64,000 bases of DNA from Pediococcus acidilactici. Lineage in GTDB: Bacteria > Bacillota > Bacilli > Lactobacillales > Lactobacillaceae. The notes below the pieces were generated by a model. The model saw only the letters and a list, made by a program, of their open reading frames with translations, made no database searches and had not been told where the DNA came from. Of this stretch, positions 9,349 through 18,451 are shown one piece after another. Location of the stretch: NCBI GenBank assembly GCA_024970065.1, contig CP103908.1:1240001-1304000 (forward strand), in the 5' to 3' direction. Position 1 is the first letter of the stretch. Each line of letters starts with the position of its first letter. Made by a program: the position numbers and the translations under genes.

Positions 9349-11514
9349 CTATTTTTTGAGTGTGACCGTCATGGTCATTCCTGATTGAAGGGTCGTTCCC
9401 TTTGCTACCGATTGCCCGGATACAAATCCCTTGCCTTGGTATTTCACTTCAATGTTAAACATTTTCGCAAGTTTAATTACGTCATTTTTTGACCATCCGG
9501 TAAGGTCCGGCATGGTGACCGTTCCTCCGGTGTTCAACAAGATCCGTTGTCCTACTAGAAGTTTGCTACCGGCGCTTTCGGACTGCTCTACAACCCGTTC
9601 GCCATTACCTAGCCGCACTACCGCTACGTTATTTTTACCCAATTCTTTCACCGCATCGTCGGCATCTTTGCCAACTTCGTTTGGTACTTCAATTGAACTA
9701 TCAATATCCGTATTAGCGGTAGACTTATCTTGTTCTAACGCCTGCTTCATTACCGGGCCAAAAATTTCATCCAGTAGTTGCGTGGCCGTTTTGTCCGCAG
9801 GCAAGTTGGGCTTCTTCATCGTAATATACATGATGTACTTTGGATCTTTAGCCGGGGCCATTGCGGCTACCGAATATAGGTAGCTATCGTCGCCAGAAGC
9901 GTAGTTACCGTTACTTGCAACCTGCGCCGTCCCGGTTTTCGCCGCAATCCGGTAACCTTTTAGTTTAAAGTCGCCCCCGATTCCGTAAGGCTTGTAGACT
10001 ACGTCCTGCATTAATTTACGGACTTCTTTGGTCGTTTTAGCCTTTACCGGGCGCCCAACCTTCTTGGTTTTCATCCGATAGGTCGTTTTTCCGGTGTTCG
10101 GGTTGACTACTTTCTTAACAAACTGCGGTTTAACCATTTGACCATTATTTGCGATCGCAGTGAAACCTTGCAACATTTGCATTGCCGTCACGTTAATTGC
10201 CTGACCAAAGGCAGTATCAGCCTGTTCAATGGGGTAGTCAAATTGCATATTTCCCTTGGATTCCCCTTCTAAGCCAGAATTGGTTGATTCTAGCAAGTGG
10301 AATCGTTTAATGTACTTCTTCCAAGTCTTGGTACCCATTTTTTGTTCCAAATGAGCCATCGCCACGTTACTGGAGAGGGCAAATCCCTTTTCGTAAGAAA
10401 TTAACCCCCAGCCTTCCCGTTTCCAATCAGGCACTATTTGACCATCAATTTCATAAGTACCGGACTTATACACTTCGTCTGGATCAAAATTCCCGCTATC
10501 GATTGCGGCAGCGGTAGTAAAAATTTTCATTGTTGAGCCAGGTTCGTAAGTATCCTGAACCAAGCCATTATTCCAAGCTTTGGATAACCCCTTCTTCGTA
10601 GAAGCGTTAAACGTGGGCCGTTGGGTAGTTGCCAGGATTGCACCCGTCTTAGCATTCATGATGGTTGCCCCGATTGATTCAGGGTGGGCTTGGGATTGGA
10701 CCTTGCTAACCGTACTTTCCATAATGGTTTGCAACCGCTGATCTAAGGTAGTGTACACCGTGCTACCATCCCGGGCCGGACGCTCAACTTGAGAGCCTGG
10801 CAACTGGTAGCCAAATTTATCCTTTTGTAAGGATTTTTCACCGTCAGTTCCCGTCAGTTGTTTATCCAACATCTTTTCAAGCCCCATTACCCCTGAAAGT
10901 TGGGTAGTGTCGCTCCCCTTTTCTTGGGTTTGTTGGGCAAACCCAATTAAGTTAGAAGCAAAGACCCCGTTAGGGTACAACCGGGCTTCTGAAGAAACGA
11001 AGTTGATCCCGGTCAACTTATACTTTTCAATTTTTTCCTTAGTGGCCACGGAGATGTTATTCCCTGCACTCCCAAACTCAACCTGAAAAGTTTTAGGGTC
11101 GCTAGGACTCAAGGTTTTTAACGCCTTTTTGTAACTAATTGGAAGATACTTACTAAGTACCCGTGCCGTTTTCTTTTTGTCCGTTACGTAAAGAGGCTGG
11201 TGGTTAGGGCCCACCTGCTTTTTACTAACGACCGCGTAAATTGAATATGTACTAGTATCTTCAGCAATTGGGTTTCCATTAGTGTCTAAAATCGAGCCCC
11301 GTTTTGCCTTGATGGTTTTATTATCAGTGTATAGCCGTTTAGCTTGACTGCTGAGATTGACGCTTTCAATCGTCTTATTAATGGCAATATAAGAAAAGCG
11401 CCCAACAATCACTATAAATACTCCCGCTACAATCAATAAAAACCATTTTCCAAACATCATCCGATTGTGCTGAGTTTCCGTAGTATTAGTCGTTCGCTTT
11501 TTTGGGTTCATCAT
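9349..11514 (-). CDS. pbp2b: Division-specific class B penicillin-binding protein (FtsI/Pbp2b type) with PASTA domains
   Basis: 721 aa. Septal peptidoglycan transpeptidase. One N-terminal transmembrane helix (about 24-44), a dimerisation/pedestal domain, then the transpeptidase domain with catalytic STMK (Ser327), SSN (381-383) and KTGT (526-529). Two C-terminal PASTA repeats (about 610-721) are present, as in Pbp2x. The start overlaps the ftsL stop by 4 nt. The symbol follows lactobacillus usage; pbpX or ftsI would be equivalent. Confidence 0.95.
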   Translation of the reverse strand: MMNPKKRTTNTTETQHNRMMFGKWFLLIVAGVFIVIVGRFSYIAINKTIESVNLSSQAKRLYTDNKTIKAKRGSILDTNGNPIAEDTSTYSIYAVVSKKQVGPNHQPLYVTDKKKTARVLSKYLPISYKKALKTLSPSDPKTFQVEFGSAGNNISVATKEKIEKYKLTGINFVSSEARLYPNGVFASNLIGFAQQTQEKGSDTTQLSGVMGLEKMLDKQLTGTDGEKSLQKDKFGYQLPGSQVERPARDGSTVYTTLDQRLQTIMESTVSKVQSQAHPESIGATIMNAKTGAILATTQRPTFNASTKKGLSKAWNNGLVQDTYEPGSTMKIFTTAAAIDSGNFDPDEVYKSGTYEIDGQIVPDWKREGWGLISYEKGFALSSNVAMAHLEQKMGTKTWKKYIKRFHLLESTNSGLEGESKGNMQFDYPIEQADTAFGQAINVTAMQMLQGFTAIANNGQMVKPQFVKKVVNPNTGKTTYRMKTKKVGRPVKAKTTKEVRKLMQDVVYKPYGIGGDFKLKGYRIAAKTGTAQVASNGNYASGDDSYLYSVAAMAPAKDPKYIMYITMKKPNLPADKTATQLLDEIFGPVMKQALEQDKSTANTDIDSSIEVPNEVGKDADDAVKELGKNNVAVVRLGNGERVVEQSESAGSKLLVGQRILLNTGGTVTMPDLTGWSKNDVIKLAKMFNIEVKYQGKGFVSGQSVAKGTTLQSGMTMTVTLKK

Positions 11515-11900
11515 TTATTTACATTCCTTATATTCTCTGATTTAAGAGAAAGGCCTGCCTTTTTAGCAACTTTGTTCAACCGATTTTGGTCGGATAATTG
11601 ATTAACCTCTTGCTTCATAGTTGTGTTTTTGCTGGACAAGGCCGTCGTTTTCTCTTGGGTTGCTTCAAGTTTATGCTGTGCATTAGATAAACTTATTTTA
11701 CCAGAAACGACGGTCAGCATTAAGCCTACCAAAATAAATCCGCAAAATGTTATCAAAAACTTTTCAAACTTCGACAAGGGCAGTTGTCGAGCAGTTACAA
11801 CCTCCCGGGCTTTTTTTAGTTCTTTTCTTCCTACTCCGGCAATTGAAGTTGGTTCGTTAATCATTCTTGAACGACCAGCATAATCATTATTTTGAGCCAT
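11511..11900 (-). CDS. ftsL: FtsL cell-division protein
   Basis: 129 aa. Small bitopic septal protein that activates the FtsW-FtsI synthase. Basic cytoplasmic N-terminus, one transmembrane helix (about 57-77), then a short leucine-zipper-like coiled coil. Identity rests on size, topology and position between rsmH and the transpeptidase gene, because FtsL sequences diverge strongly. Confidence 0.88.
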   Translation of the reverse strand: MAQNNDYAGRSRMINEPTSIAGVGRKELKKAREVVTARQLPLSKFEKFLITFCGFILVGLMLTVVSGKISLSNAQHKLEATQEKTTALSSKNTTMKQEVNQLSDQNRLNKVAKKAGLSLKSENIRNVNK

Positions 11901-11906
11901 TGGCGT

Positions 11907-12860
11907 CTACCCTTCCTGTAACTTTTCGATAATTCTTAATTTTGCACTGTGTGCTCGACGATTTTCTTTTAATTCGTCCTCAGAAGGAACGATTGGTTTT
12001 CGATTAACTAATTTAAAATGGGGTTTTTTATCCGCAGGAATTACTGGAAGTCCAGCTGGCAAGTCCCCAATTTCGGTTTTTTCCTTAAACATGCGCTTCA
12101 CTAACCGATCTTCCAGTGATTGGAAAGTAATCACTGAAATTCGGCCCCCGTCATTTAATAAATCAAGGGCTTGTTCCAAGGATTCTTCTAACGCACCCAA
12201 TTCGTCATTAACCGCAATTCGAATCGCTTGAAAGACTTTTTTGGCCGGATGACCACCGGTACGCCGAGCCGCCGCAGGAATTGCCTCTTTGATAATTTCG
12301 ACTAATTCTCCGGTCGTTACAATAGGTCCTTGCTCACGTACCCGTTCAATTCGCCGCGCAACTTGTTTGGCGTACTTTTCTTCTCCGTAACGGAAGAAAA
12401 TTCGCACTAAATCGTTGTACGACCATTCGTTAACTACCGTTTGAGCCGTTAGTTCTTGGCTTTGGTCCATGCGCATATCTAAAGGTGCATCGTAACGGTA
12501 ACTAAACCCCCGTTGAGCATCGTCAAACTGGGGTGAAGAAACGCCAAGGTCGTACAAAACTCCGTCAACGTGGTCAATCCCACGTTGGTTTAATTCTTTT
12601 TTTAAATTTCTAAAATTAGCTTTAATAAAGGTTATTTGCTGATTTGCTATGTATGGTGCCAAATGATCCTGATTGTAATCAATCGCTGTTTGATCTTGGT
12701 CAAACGAATACAAATGACCTGCAGAGCCTAGCTTTGATAAAATCAGCTCGCTATGACCGCCCCCGCCAAGGGTACAGTCCACGTAAATACCGTCTTCGCG
12801 GATATTTAATCCAGCAACGGTTTCTTCCAATAACACGGTGGTATGTTTAAATTCTGTCAT
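11907..12860 (-). CDS. rsmH: RsmH, 16S rRNA m4C1402 methyltransferase
   Basis: 317 aa. SAM-dependent methyltransferase (formerly MraW) acting on C1402 in the ribosomal P site. The SAM-binding motif [11 protein letters not shown] is near residues 28-38, and the family-specific [18 protein letters not shown] is present. It follows mraZ by 5 nt, the canonical order at the head of the dcw operon. Confidence 0.97.
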   Translation of the reverse strand: MTEFKHTTVLLEETVAGLNIREDGIYVDCTLGGGGHSELILSKLGSAGHLYSFDQDQTAIDYNQDHLAPYIANQQITFIKANFRNLKKELNQRGIDHVDGVLYDLGVSSPQFDDAQRGFSYRYDAPLDMRMDQSQELTAQTVVNEWSYNDLVRIFFRYGEEKYAKQVARRIERVREQGPIVTTGELVEIIKEAIPAAARRTGGHPAKKVFQAIRIAVNDELGALEESLEQALDLLNDGGRISVITFQSLEDRLVKRMFKEKTEIGDLPAGLPVIPADKKPHFKLVNRKPIVPSEDELKENRRAHSAKLRIIEKLQEG

Positions 12861-12865
12861 TTATA

Positions 12866-13297
12866 TCACAATCCAAAATCAATTAAATTTTCGGCAATAT
12901 CGTCAAAGTTCGCTTCAGTTTCTTCGATTGCAGCTTCCCAACGTGCTTTATTCCAAATTTCAATTCGGTTAGAAACCCCTACTAGAACACATTCTTTTTG
13001 TAAATCTGCGTGAACCCGCAATTTTTTAGGAATGATAATTCTACCTTGCTTATCAAAGTTGCATTGGGCTGCATCAGCAAACATGAACCGAACGAACGCC
13101 CGATTGTTTTTTTTGTTAGATGGTAGTTGACTGAGTTTTTCTTCGACGAGTTTCCATTCGGTTAAGGGATAACCAAATAAACACCCATCCAGTCCTCGCG
13201 TGATTACGAAATCCTCGCCTAGTTGATCGCGGAATTTAGATGGTATGATCAAACGTCCCTTGTTGTCCAGTGAATGTTCGAATTCACCCATGAACAT
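12866..13297 (-). CDS. mraZ: MraZ, dcw-cluster transcription regulator
   Basis: 143 aa. Two AbrB-like swapped-hairpin halves, each with the DxxGR pattern ([11 protein letters not shown] and [11 protein letters not shown]). The protein oligomerises and binds repeated sites ahead of its own gene. The frame is open 37 codons further upstream, but the conserved start [11 protein letters not shown] and SD GGAGG at 7 nt fix the start at 13297. First gene of the dcw operon. Confidence 0.95.
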   Translation of the reverse strand: MFMGEFEHSLDNKGRLIIPSKFRDQLGEDFVITRGLDGCLFGYPLTEWKLVEEKLSQLPSNKKNNRAFVRFMFADAAQCNFDKQGRIIIPKKLRVHADLQKECVLVGVSNRIEIWNKARWEAAIEETEANFDDIAENLIDFGL

Positions 13298-13334
13298 GAA
13301 ACCGCCTCCGTCAACTAAATCTATAACAATATTA

Positions 13335-13360
13335 CCACTTCCCCCCACTTTCCACCACTT
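13335..13360 (-). promoter_or_regulatory. Candidate MraZ operator: three AAGTGG repeats at 10-bp spacing
   Basis: On the minus strand AAGTGG occurs at 13355-13360, 13345-13350 and 13335-13340, exactly one helical turn apart, 38-63 nt ahead of the mraZ start. MraZ is known to bind tandem GTGG-type repeats with this period (described as AAAGTG in Mycoplasma, TGGG in E. coli). Autoregulation is inferred. Confidence 0.65.
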
Positions 13361-13480
13361 AATTACAAATGTTTTTTCCCAATTTTTTATTAATTTTAAA
13401 CATTCCACAAAAGCATGATACTAATAGGGTTTGTGGCCTTTTTATCGGGTAGAGGAAAAGTGGGGGATCCTTTCTTAGAT

Positions 13481-13509
13481 TTGCCTAAAAAAATTACTTA
13501 TTGTAGAAT
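13481..13509 (+). promoter_or_regulatory. Sigma-A promoter for the DUF4044 gene
   Basis: TTGCCT (13481-13486) and TAGAAT (13504-13509) with a 17-bp spacer, 32 nt ahead of the small CDS at 13542 and divergent from mraZ. Confidence 0.6.
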
Positions 13510-13541
13510 TGCTGTAAATCATGAGAAAGTAGTGTTTTTGA

Positions 13542-13670
13542 ATGTACAATAATAAAAAGAAGAAAAAAAGTGGCCTACAAAAGGTCATCATGGTCTTCGT
13601 TTGGATCATGATCATCTTGACTCTTGGAAGCGTCCTTTACGCACCTTTGGCACAACTTTTGGGTGCTTAA
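13542..13670 (+). CDS. DUF4044-type small membrane protein
   Basis: 42 aa. A Lys-rich cytoplasmic start (MYNNKKKKKSG) is followed by one hydrophobic helix (about residues 14-34). This matches the short DUF4044 proteins often found next to mraZ in lactobacilli; function unknown. It is divergent from the dcw operon, has its own promoter and ends 16 nt before a strong terminator. The SD is weak (GAGAAAG far upstream). Confidence 0.75.
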   Translation: MYNNKKKKKSGLQKVIMVFVWIMIILTLGSVLYAPLAQLLGA

Positions 13671-13686
13671 TAACCATCAAGATACT

Positions 13687-13731
13687 AAAAAAGACTGGTA
13701 ACTAATCCATAAATTAGTTACCAGTCTTTTT
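13687..13731. terminator. Bidirectional terminator between DUF4044 gene and ftsK
   Basis: A-run, 19-nt near-perfect stem (AAGACTGGTAACTAAT and complement), T-run. It serves the small plus-strand gene and the minus-strand ftsK transcript. Confidence 0.85.
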
Positions 13732-13755
13732 ATTATTCTCCATCTATTGGAGCAT

Positions 13756-16104
13756 TTATTCGTCTTTAGCACGGTAAACTTTCCGTGGCTTACTACCTTC
13801 TTGAGGTCCAATCACGCCATTTTCCTCAAGTTGATCAATAATTCGGGCGGCCCGGTTATAACCGATCCGAAATTTTCGCTGCAACATTGACGTACTTGCC
13901 CGTTGCATTTCCGTTACTAACTCAACGGCTTCTGGATAGTACTCGTCTAGTTCATCGGTTGCTTCGGTTTCTGCAATTTCTTGGTCAGTGACGTTTAGTT
14001 GATCGTCGTATTCGGCAGTTTGTTGTTGTTTAACAAAATCCACGATTTCCTTAACGTCATGATCGGAGATAAGGGCCCCTTGAACCCGTTCTGGTTTATT
14101 CTTACCCATTGGGAAGAATAACATGTCTCCCCGTCCAAGGAGTTTTTCAGCACCATTAGCATCGATAATGGTTCTAGAATCGGTTCCTGAAGCTACCGCA
14201 AAGGCAATCCGAGAAGGGACGTTGGCTTTAATTAATCCCGTAACTACGTCTACCGAAGGTCGTTGGGTAGCAATAATCATGTGAATTCCGGCAGCTCGGG
14301 CTAATTGTGCCAATCGAATAATTGCATCTTCCACTTCGTTAGAAGCAACCATCATTAAGTCCGCCAGCTCATCGACAATTACCACAATGTACGGCATTTT
14401 CGGCCGTTTTCCTCCGTCAGCGGCATTTTGTTCTTCAATGAACTCGTTATAGCTTTTAATATTGCGTTGGTTCATTTCAGCAAACAAATCGTACCGGTGC
14501 TGCATCTCTGCTACCACCTTATGTAATGCCTTAGCAGCCTTACGAGCATCGGTAACCACCGGGGTCAATAAGTGAGGAATGTCATTATAAATGCCCAATT
14601 CAACCTTCTTAGGATCAATTAAAATCAACTTGACTTCATCGGGCCGTGCGTTCATTAGCAAGCCGGTAATAATCACGTTAATCATCACTGACTTTCCTGA
14701 ACCAGTTGCCCCAGCAATCAATAAGTGTTGCATTTTTACTAGGTTTGCTTCAACGAGATTTCCCGAAACGTCGCGGCCAATCGGCACCTTGAGCGGATCT
14801 TCTGGGTGCGCTGGTTGTGATTCAATGATGTCGCGGAACGAAACCGTGGAAATTGTGCGGTTAGGCACTTCAATCCCCACTAGCGACTTACCCGGAATCG
14901 GCGCTTCAATTCGAATATCCTTAGCAGCTAGAGCCAAGGCTAAATCATCCGCCAAGCCCACAATTTTGCTGACTTTCACCCCAATTGCAGGGTGGATTTC
15001 ATATTCGGTAACTGACGGCCCCATTTTTACGCTTTCTACCGAAGCGTCGACCCCAAAACTATTCAAGGTATCTTGCAAAATTTGGGTATTCTTTTTAATC
15101 GAATCATACTCCGAACTTTGATCAGCTTGCGGAATTTCGGTTAACAAGGCCGAGGATGGCAACCGGTAATTAGGGTTCAACTTATTCTCGCTTTCAAAGC
15201 CCACTTCCGCACTAGAAACTGGTTGAGCCTCTTGATTCTTGGGCTTTCGCGGGCTTCGCTGATTATTAGTTGAAATTTCAATCTTCGGTTCCGGGGCATG
15301 CTCAATTCCGCGAGTTCCGTCAACCACCGGCTCGTTAGGCGATGGTTCAATCTCCGTACTTTCAGAGGAAATTGGCTTTTTGGTAGAAATGCTCTCCGGA
15401 GTTTTTCGCTCCACTTGCGTACGTTTGGTTTCTGGTTTGGTAATCGTGAAGTCCAACTGTTCCCACCAGTCCAGTACTCCACGAGTTAGTGCCCGAATTC
15501 CTTGGATTAATCGTTGTCCAATCCAAAGGACGGCCGTCCCCGTACTTGATAACACTTCGTCAAACGGAATCCCAAAGAGGATTACTAGCCCCACCGTCAT
15601 TAACACAATGGCTAGAATTGCACTCCCGATTTCACTTAACAAAAAATGGGTTCCACTATAAAGGATGGCTCCGAGTAACCCACCGCCAATGTCGTTAGTG
15701 GTAATTTGCTCCAGAAAGGACCGTTCAATTCCTTCGACAGTCCGGGCAACGAACCCACTTTCCAGATTTAACCCACTCGCAAAGCGGTACTCCACCCAAA
15801 GCAAATACCCAATCATGGTCAAGCTCAACCCGATCACCCGGTCACTAGCTCCCTTAAACCGTAGCTCCTTCCCCATAAATAAGAGATAAAGCCCGTAAAA
15901 AAAGAGCAAGACAAACCCAGCCGGGCTCAAACTTCCGATAAAGATGCGAAACATATTGGCAACCAGCATCCCTAAGAATCCCCGGCCAAAATAACCCAAA
16001 AGGGCAACCAGTACGTACGCCAACCCCAATAGGTTTTGCGTGGGGAGGCTTTGCTGCTTCTTACGTTTACGCGTTGTTTTACGCCTTTTCTTTGCTTTTG
16101 CCAT
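13756..16104 (-). CDS. ftsK: FtsK/SpoIIIE DNA translocase
   Basis: 782 aa. Septal ATP-driven DNA pump for chromosome segregation. Four or five N-terminal membrane helices (to about residue 190), then a charged low-complexity linker (about 215-320). The RecA-like motor has Walker A AGATGSGKSV and Walker B VIVDELADLMM. The C-terminal winged-helix gamma domain (last 65 residues) recognises the polar KOPS/SRS sequence. Start ATG is 8 nt after the trmL stop, so the two are cotranscribed. Confidence 0.95.
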   Translation of the reverse strand: MAKAKKRRKTTRKRKKQQSLPTQNLLGLAYVLVALLGYFGRGFLGMLVANMFRIFIGSLSPAGFVLLFFYGLYLLFMGKELRFKGASDRVIGLSLTMIGYLLWVEYRFASGLNLESGFVARTVEGIERSFLEQITTNDIGGGLLGAILYSGTHFLLSEIGSAILAIVLMTVGLVILFGIPFDEVLSSTGTAVLWIGQRLIQGIRALTRGVLDWWEQLDFTITKPETKRTQVERKTPESISTKKPISSESTEIEPSPNEPVVDGTRGIEHAPEPKIEISTNNQRSPRKPKNQEAQPVSSAEVGFESENKLNPNYRLPSSALLTEIPQADQSSEYDSIKKNTQILQDTLNSFGVDASVESVKMGPSVTEYEIHPAIGVKVSKIVGLADDLALALAAKDIRIEAPIPGKSLVGIEVPNRTISTVSFRDIIESQPAHPEDPLKVPIGRDVSGNLVEANLVKMQHLLIAGATGSGKSVMINVIITGLLMNARPDEVKLILIDPKKVELGIYNDIPHLLTPVVTDARKAAKALHKVVAEMQHRYDLFAEMNQRNIKSYNEFIEEQNAADGGKRPKMPYIVVIVDELADLMMVASNEVEDAIIRLAQLARAAGIHMIIATQRPSVDVVTGLIKANVPSRIAFAVASGTDSRTIIDANGAEKLLGRGDMLFFPMGKNKPERVQGALISDHDVKEIVDFVKQQQTAEYDDQLNVTDQEIAETEATDELDEYYPEAVELVTEMQRASTSMLQRKFRIGYNRAARIIDQLEENGVIGPQEGSKPRKVYRAKDE

Positions 16105-16112
16105 ATCTAACC

Positions 16113-16631
16113 CTATTTCAATTTATCATTTTCGTATTCATGACTAATTTCTAAGTTAGGAAACTTCTGTTGCCGCAAAACTTCATATATTACGATTGCT
16201 ACCGAGTTGGACAAGTTCAATGCGCGAATATGCTGGTCGTTTTGCGGAATGCGAATTGCACAATCTGCGTACTGCCGCATAAAGGCCTCTGGCAATCCCG
16301 TTGTTTCCTTTCCAAATAGAAAGTAGTTATCTACGTCGTCTTCAGCTCCAGTGTAATCAGCTTGAGTATAAGCTTTCGAAGCGAATTTAGAAACCACAAA
16401 AAGTCGTTTGCGATCTTTTACGGTAGCCAAAAAATCAGGCAAGTTATCGTGATACACTACCTTAACGCTATCCCAGTAGTCAAGGCCAGCGCGCTTCAAA
16501 GTTTTATCGCTGATTTCAAAACCCAGTGGCTTAATTAAATGTAATACCGCATTCGTTCCCGCACAAGTTCGGGCAATGTTTCCAGTATTTGCCGGCATTA
16601 GCGGCTCAAATAATACAATATGATTTGTCAT
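16113..16631 (-). CDS. trmL: TrmL-type tRNA (cytidine/uridine-34 2'-O)-methyltransferase
   Basis: 172 aa SPOUT-class (trefoil-knot) enzyme methylating the wobble ribose of tRNA-Leu in the family. The N-terminal PLMPANTGNIARTCAGT and C-terminal knot region LNLSNSVAIVIYE are diagnostic. The frame is open to 16724, but SD GGAG and the conserved start MTNHIVLFEP set 16631. The longer version would read through the hairpin at 16662-16700. Upstream of ftsK. Confidence 0.93.
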   Translation of the reverse strand: MTNHIVLFEPLMPANTGNIARTCAGTNAVLHLIKPLGFEISDKTLKRAGLDYWDSVKVVYHDNLPDFLATVKDRKRLFVVSKFASKAYTQADYTGAEDDVDNYFLFGKETTGLPEAFMRQYADCAIRIPQNDQHIRALNLSNSVAIVIYEVLRQQKFPNLEISHEYENDKLK

Positions 16632-16656
16632 CTTTAATCTCCATTTAGTCTTAAAA

Positions 16657-16788
16657 TTAAAAACGTAGACACTCGGTATTGCGCGGCGAGTATCTACGTT
16701 CGTGAAGTCCCTGAATCGTTTCAAACGAAATCCCTTCGATATCCGCGTAACACGGGCTCCATCCGCATACTAACACTACTTTTTTCAT
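16657..16788 (-). CDS. Unrecognised 43-aa small protein (tentative)
   Basis: ATG-initiated frame of 43 codons starting 12 nt after the stop of the permease gene and ending at the foot of a hairpin. The predicted product starts MKKVVLVCGWSPCYADIEG, has three cysteines (8, 13, 39) and a basic C-terminal half. No good Shine-Dalgarno is seen (GCAGA only), which lowers confidence. I do not recognise a family. The segment could instead act as an RNA, because its last 14 codons are the hairpin itself. Confidence 0.4.
   Translation of the reverse strand: MKKVVLVCGWSPCYADIEGISFETIQGLHERRYSPRNTECLRF
16662..16700 (-). terminator. Hairpin/terminator after the AI-2E permease transcript
   Basis: 14-nt arms (16662-16675 and 16687-16700, 13 of 14 paired) with an 11-nt loop, followed on the minus strand by TTTTTAATTTT. 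It could stop the upstream transcript or attenuate entry into trmL-ftsK. Confidence 0.6.
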
Positions 16789-16800
16789 TCTGCAAATTGG

Positions 16801-17946
16801 CTATTGCTCGTAACCGCCCACCTTACGCTTAAAAAGCTCAAATCCATGAATGAATAAGACCTTTAAAACGGCATAAGCGGGAATCCCAAAGATTACGCCC
16901 ACCAAACCAAACATTTGTCCAGAGGCAAGTAAAACTACCAGAATAGTTACCGGATGAATAGCTAAGTTGCTGCCCAACACCAGCGGCGAAATGAATCGGC
17001 CTTCTAAAGTTTGTTCGATCGCAAAAACAATCAGTACCTTAACTAGCATTACTGGGGAAATAAACGCCCCAATTACAATGGAAGGAACCATTGCTAAAAA
17101 TGACCCTAGGTAAGGGATTAGATTGAGAAAGCCGGCGGCAACTGCCAAGGTGAGCGCAAATTTTAATCCAATAACTAAGTAACCGACGAAAAACATTAGC
17201 GCTACAAAAAAAGCTACCACCAATTGGCCCCGGATGTACTGGCTTAGTTGCGTATTAATTTCTCCTAAAATTTGGAGAAATTGTGGTCGGTACCGTACGG
17301 GAAACGCCTTTGCTAAATATTCTGGCAATTCGTGGCCGTCACGTAATAAGTAAAACAAGATAAACGGCATCGTGATAATTCCAATAACTACCTTTGTTAT
17401 TAGACTCAGGACGCTACCTAACGAAGTAACCGTATTGTTAGCAACGTTAGTCACCTTCTTCGTCCACGATTGGATTGTTTCTCCGCTGACTCCGTGAAGC
17501 TGCTTTTGAAAATCTCCTAACCGCGGATCATTTAAAATTCCGTTGATCTTGTCTACCGCGGCGTTCCAGTAATCCGGCCAGTTTTGTAACAGAGCGGCAG
17601 TTTGTTCCCGAATCACCGGAATTACCGCGACCACGCCAGCAACGATTAAAACAGCTACCCCAACAAAAATAATACTGATGGAAACCACCCGTTTCATTTT
17701 AAAACGATGTTCTAAACGGTCCACCAGCGGGTTTAATAGGTAGTAAAGAACTCCCGCTAAAATAATGGGGAATCCGACAATTTTAAAGAATTCTTCCAGC
17801 GGCTTGAAAATCCAAGTCACTTTGGAAAACATGAATAAAATTAGCAACACCAATAACACGATGATTAAGCTAACTACCGGCCGGTTATTGAGCACTAACT
17901 GATTAAACCAAGTTCGCCATCTAGGTACTTTGGGTTTTCGTTCCAT
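16801..17946 (-). CDS. AI-2E family (UPF0118/PerM) membrane transporter
   Basis: 381 aa polytopic protein with seven to eight helices. Helices 1-3 are N-terminal, a soluble extracellular segment (about 110-180) follows, then a C-terminal bundle with the family-typical LNLIPYLGSFLAMVPSI and GVIFGIPAYAVLKVLF. The family includes TqsA and Na+(K+)/H+ antiporters; the substrate cannot be inferred here. ATG at 17946 is preceded by GGTGAG. It lies 17 nt after the PTS IIA gene. Confidence 0.88.
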   Translation of the reverse strand: MERKPKVPRWRTWFNQLVLNNRPVVSLIIVLLVLLILFMFSKVTWIFKPLEEFFKIVGFPIILAGVLYYLLNPLVDRLEHRFKMKRVVSISIIFVGVAVLIVAGVVAVIPVIREQTAALLQNWPDYWNAAVDKINGILNDPRLGDFQKQLHGVSGETIQSWTKKVTNVANNTVTSLGSVLSLITKVVIGIITMPFILFYLLRDGHELPEYLAKAFPVRYRPQFLQILGEINTQLSQYIRGQLVVAFFVALMFFVGYLVIGLKFALTLAVAAGFLNLIPYLGSFLAMVPSIVIGAFISPVMLVKVLIVFAIEQTLEGRFISPLVLGSNLAIHPVTILVVLLASGQMFGLVGVIFGIPAYAVLKVLFIHGFELFKRKVGGYEQ

Positions 17947-17963
17947 CAATTCTCACCGCCTAA

Positions 17964-18320
17964 TTACTTGTATTGGATGGCTTCCCCCACCTTAAAATCG
18001 GGGAAAACTTTCGGGCTAAGGTAAATTGCACTTGCCAGCAGTTGTTCAGGGACGTCTTTAAAAACCAGCGTCGTGTGACCAATGCTTTGTAAGTTTTGGT
18101 TAACCAAACTACCGACAAATTCAACGTCGTACGTCTGTTCACCGATAACAATTTGCGAACCTGCTTTTAAATTAAATTGTTGATCATTATTCTTTTCAAT
18201 TTCTTGGACGACCGCAATCTTTTTTAAATCTGGCGTTGCAGTTTCATCGAACAAAATTGCTAATTGATCTTGCTTAGCAATTGCTTCTGGTCCAATACTT
18301 TTCACCTTGGCTGAAATCAT
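17964..18320 (-). CDS. Orphan PTS glucitol/sorbitol-type IIA protein
   Basis: 118 aa, the full size of a single GutA/SrlB IIA domain. Signature segments include ILFDETATPDLKK (near the N-terminus) and the IGHTTLVF strand with the conserved histidine. No IIB, IIC or dehydrogenase gene is near, so a direct sorbitol uptake role is doubtful. Orphan copies are known in lactobacilli and may be regulatory. SD AGGGGTG. First gene of the pair with the AI-2E-type permease. Confidence 0.85.
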   Translation of the reverse strand: MISAKVKSIGPEAIAKQDQLAILFDETATPDLKKIAVVQEIEKNNDQQFNLKAGSQIVIGEQTYDVEFVGSLVNQNLQSIGHTTLVFKDVPEQLLASAIYLSPKVFPDFKVGEAIQYK

Positions 18321-18408
18321 TTAAAACACCCCTTACTCATTATGATTTTATTGTACCATAGTGGCGTTCCGACACCTTTAGAAAACGTATTCATTCCGTG
18401 AAATATGC

Positions 18409-18414
18409 TATACT
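18409..18414 (+). promoter_or_regulatory. Extended -10 element (TGCTATACT) for the lactonase gene
   Basis: TATACT preceded by TGC, 38 nt ahead of the ATG at 18452. No clear -35 element, which fits an extended -10 promoter. Confidence 0.5.
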
Positions 18415-18451
18415 TAACGTTGAGTTTTACCTAGAGAGGAGCACAAACGCA

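Noticed and set aside
13298..13408. 37-codon N-terminal extension of MraZ
   Set aside because: It would cover the MraZ operator and has no SD; the conserved MFMGEF start follows GGAGG directly.
14591..15121. 176-codon plus-strand frame opposite ftsK
   Set aside because: Antisense shadow of the FtsK motor domain.
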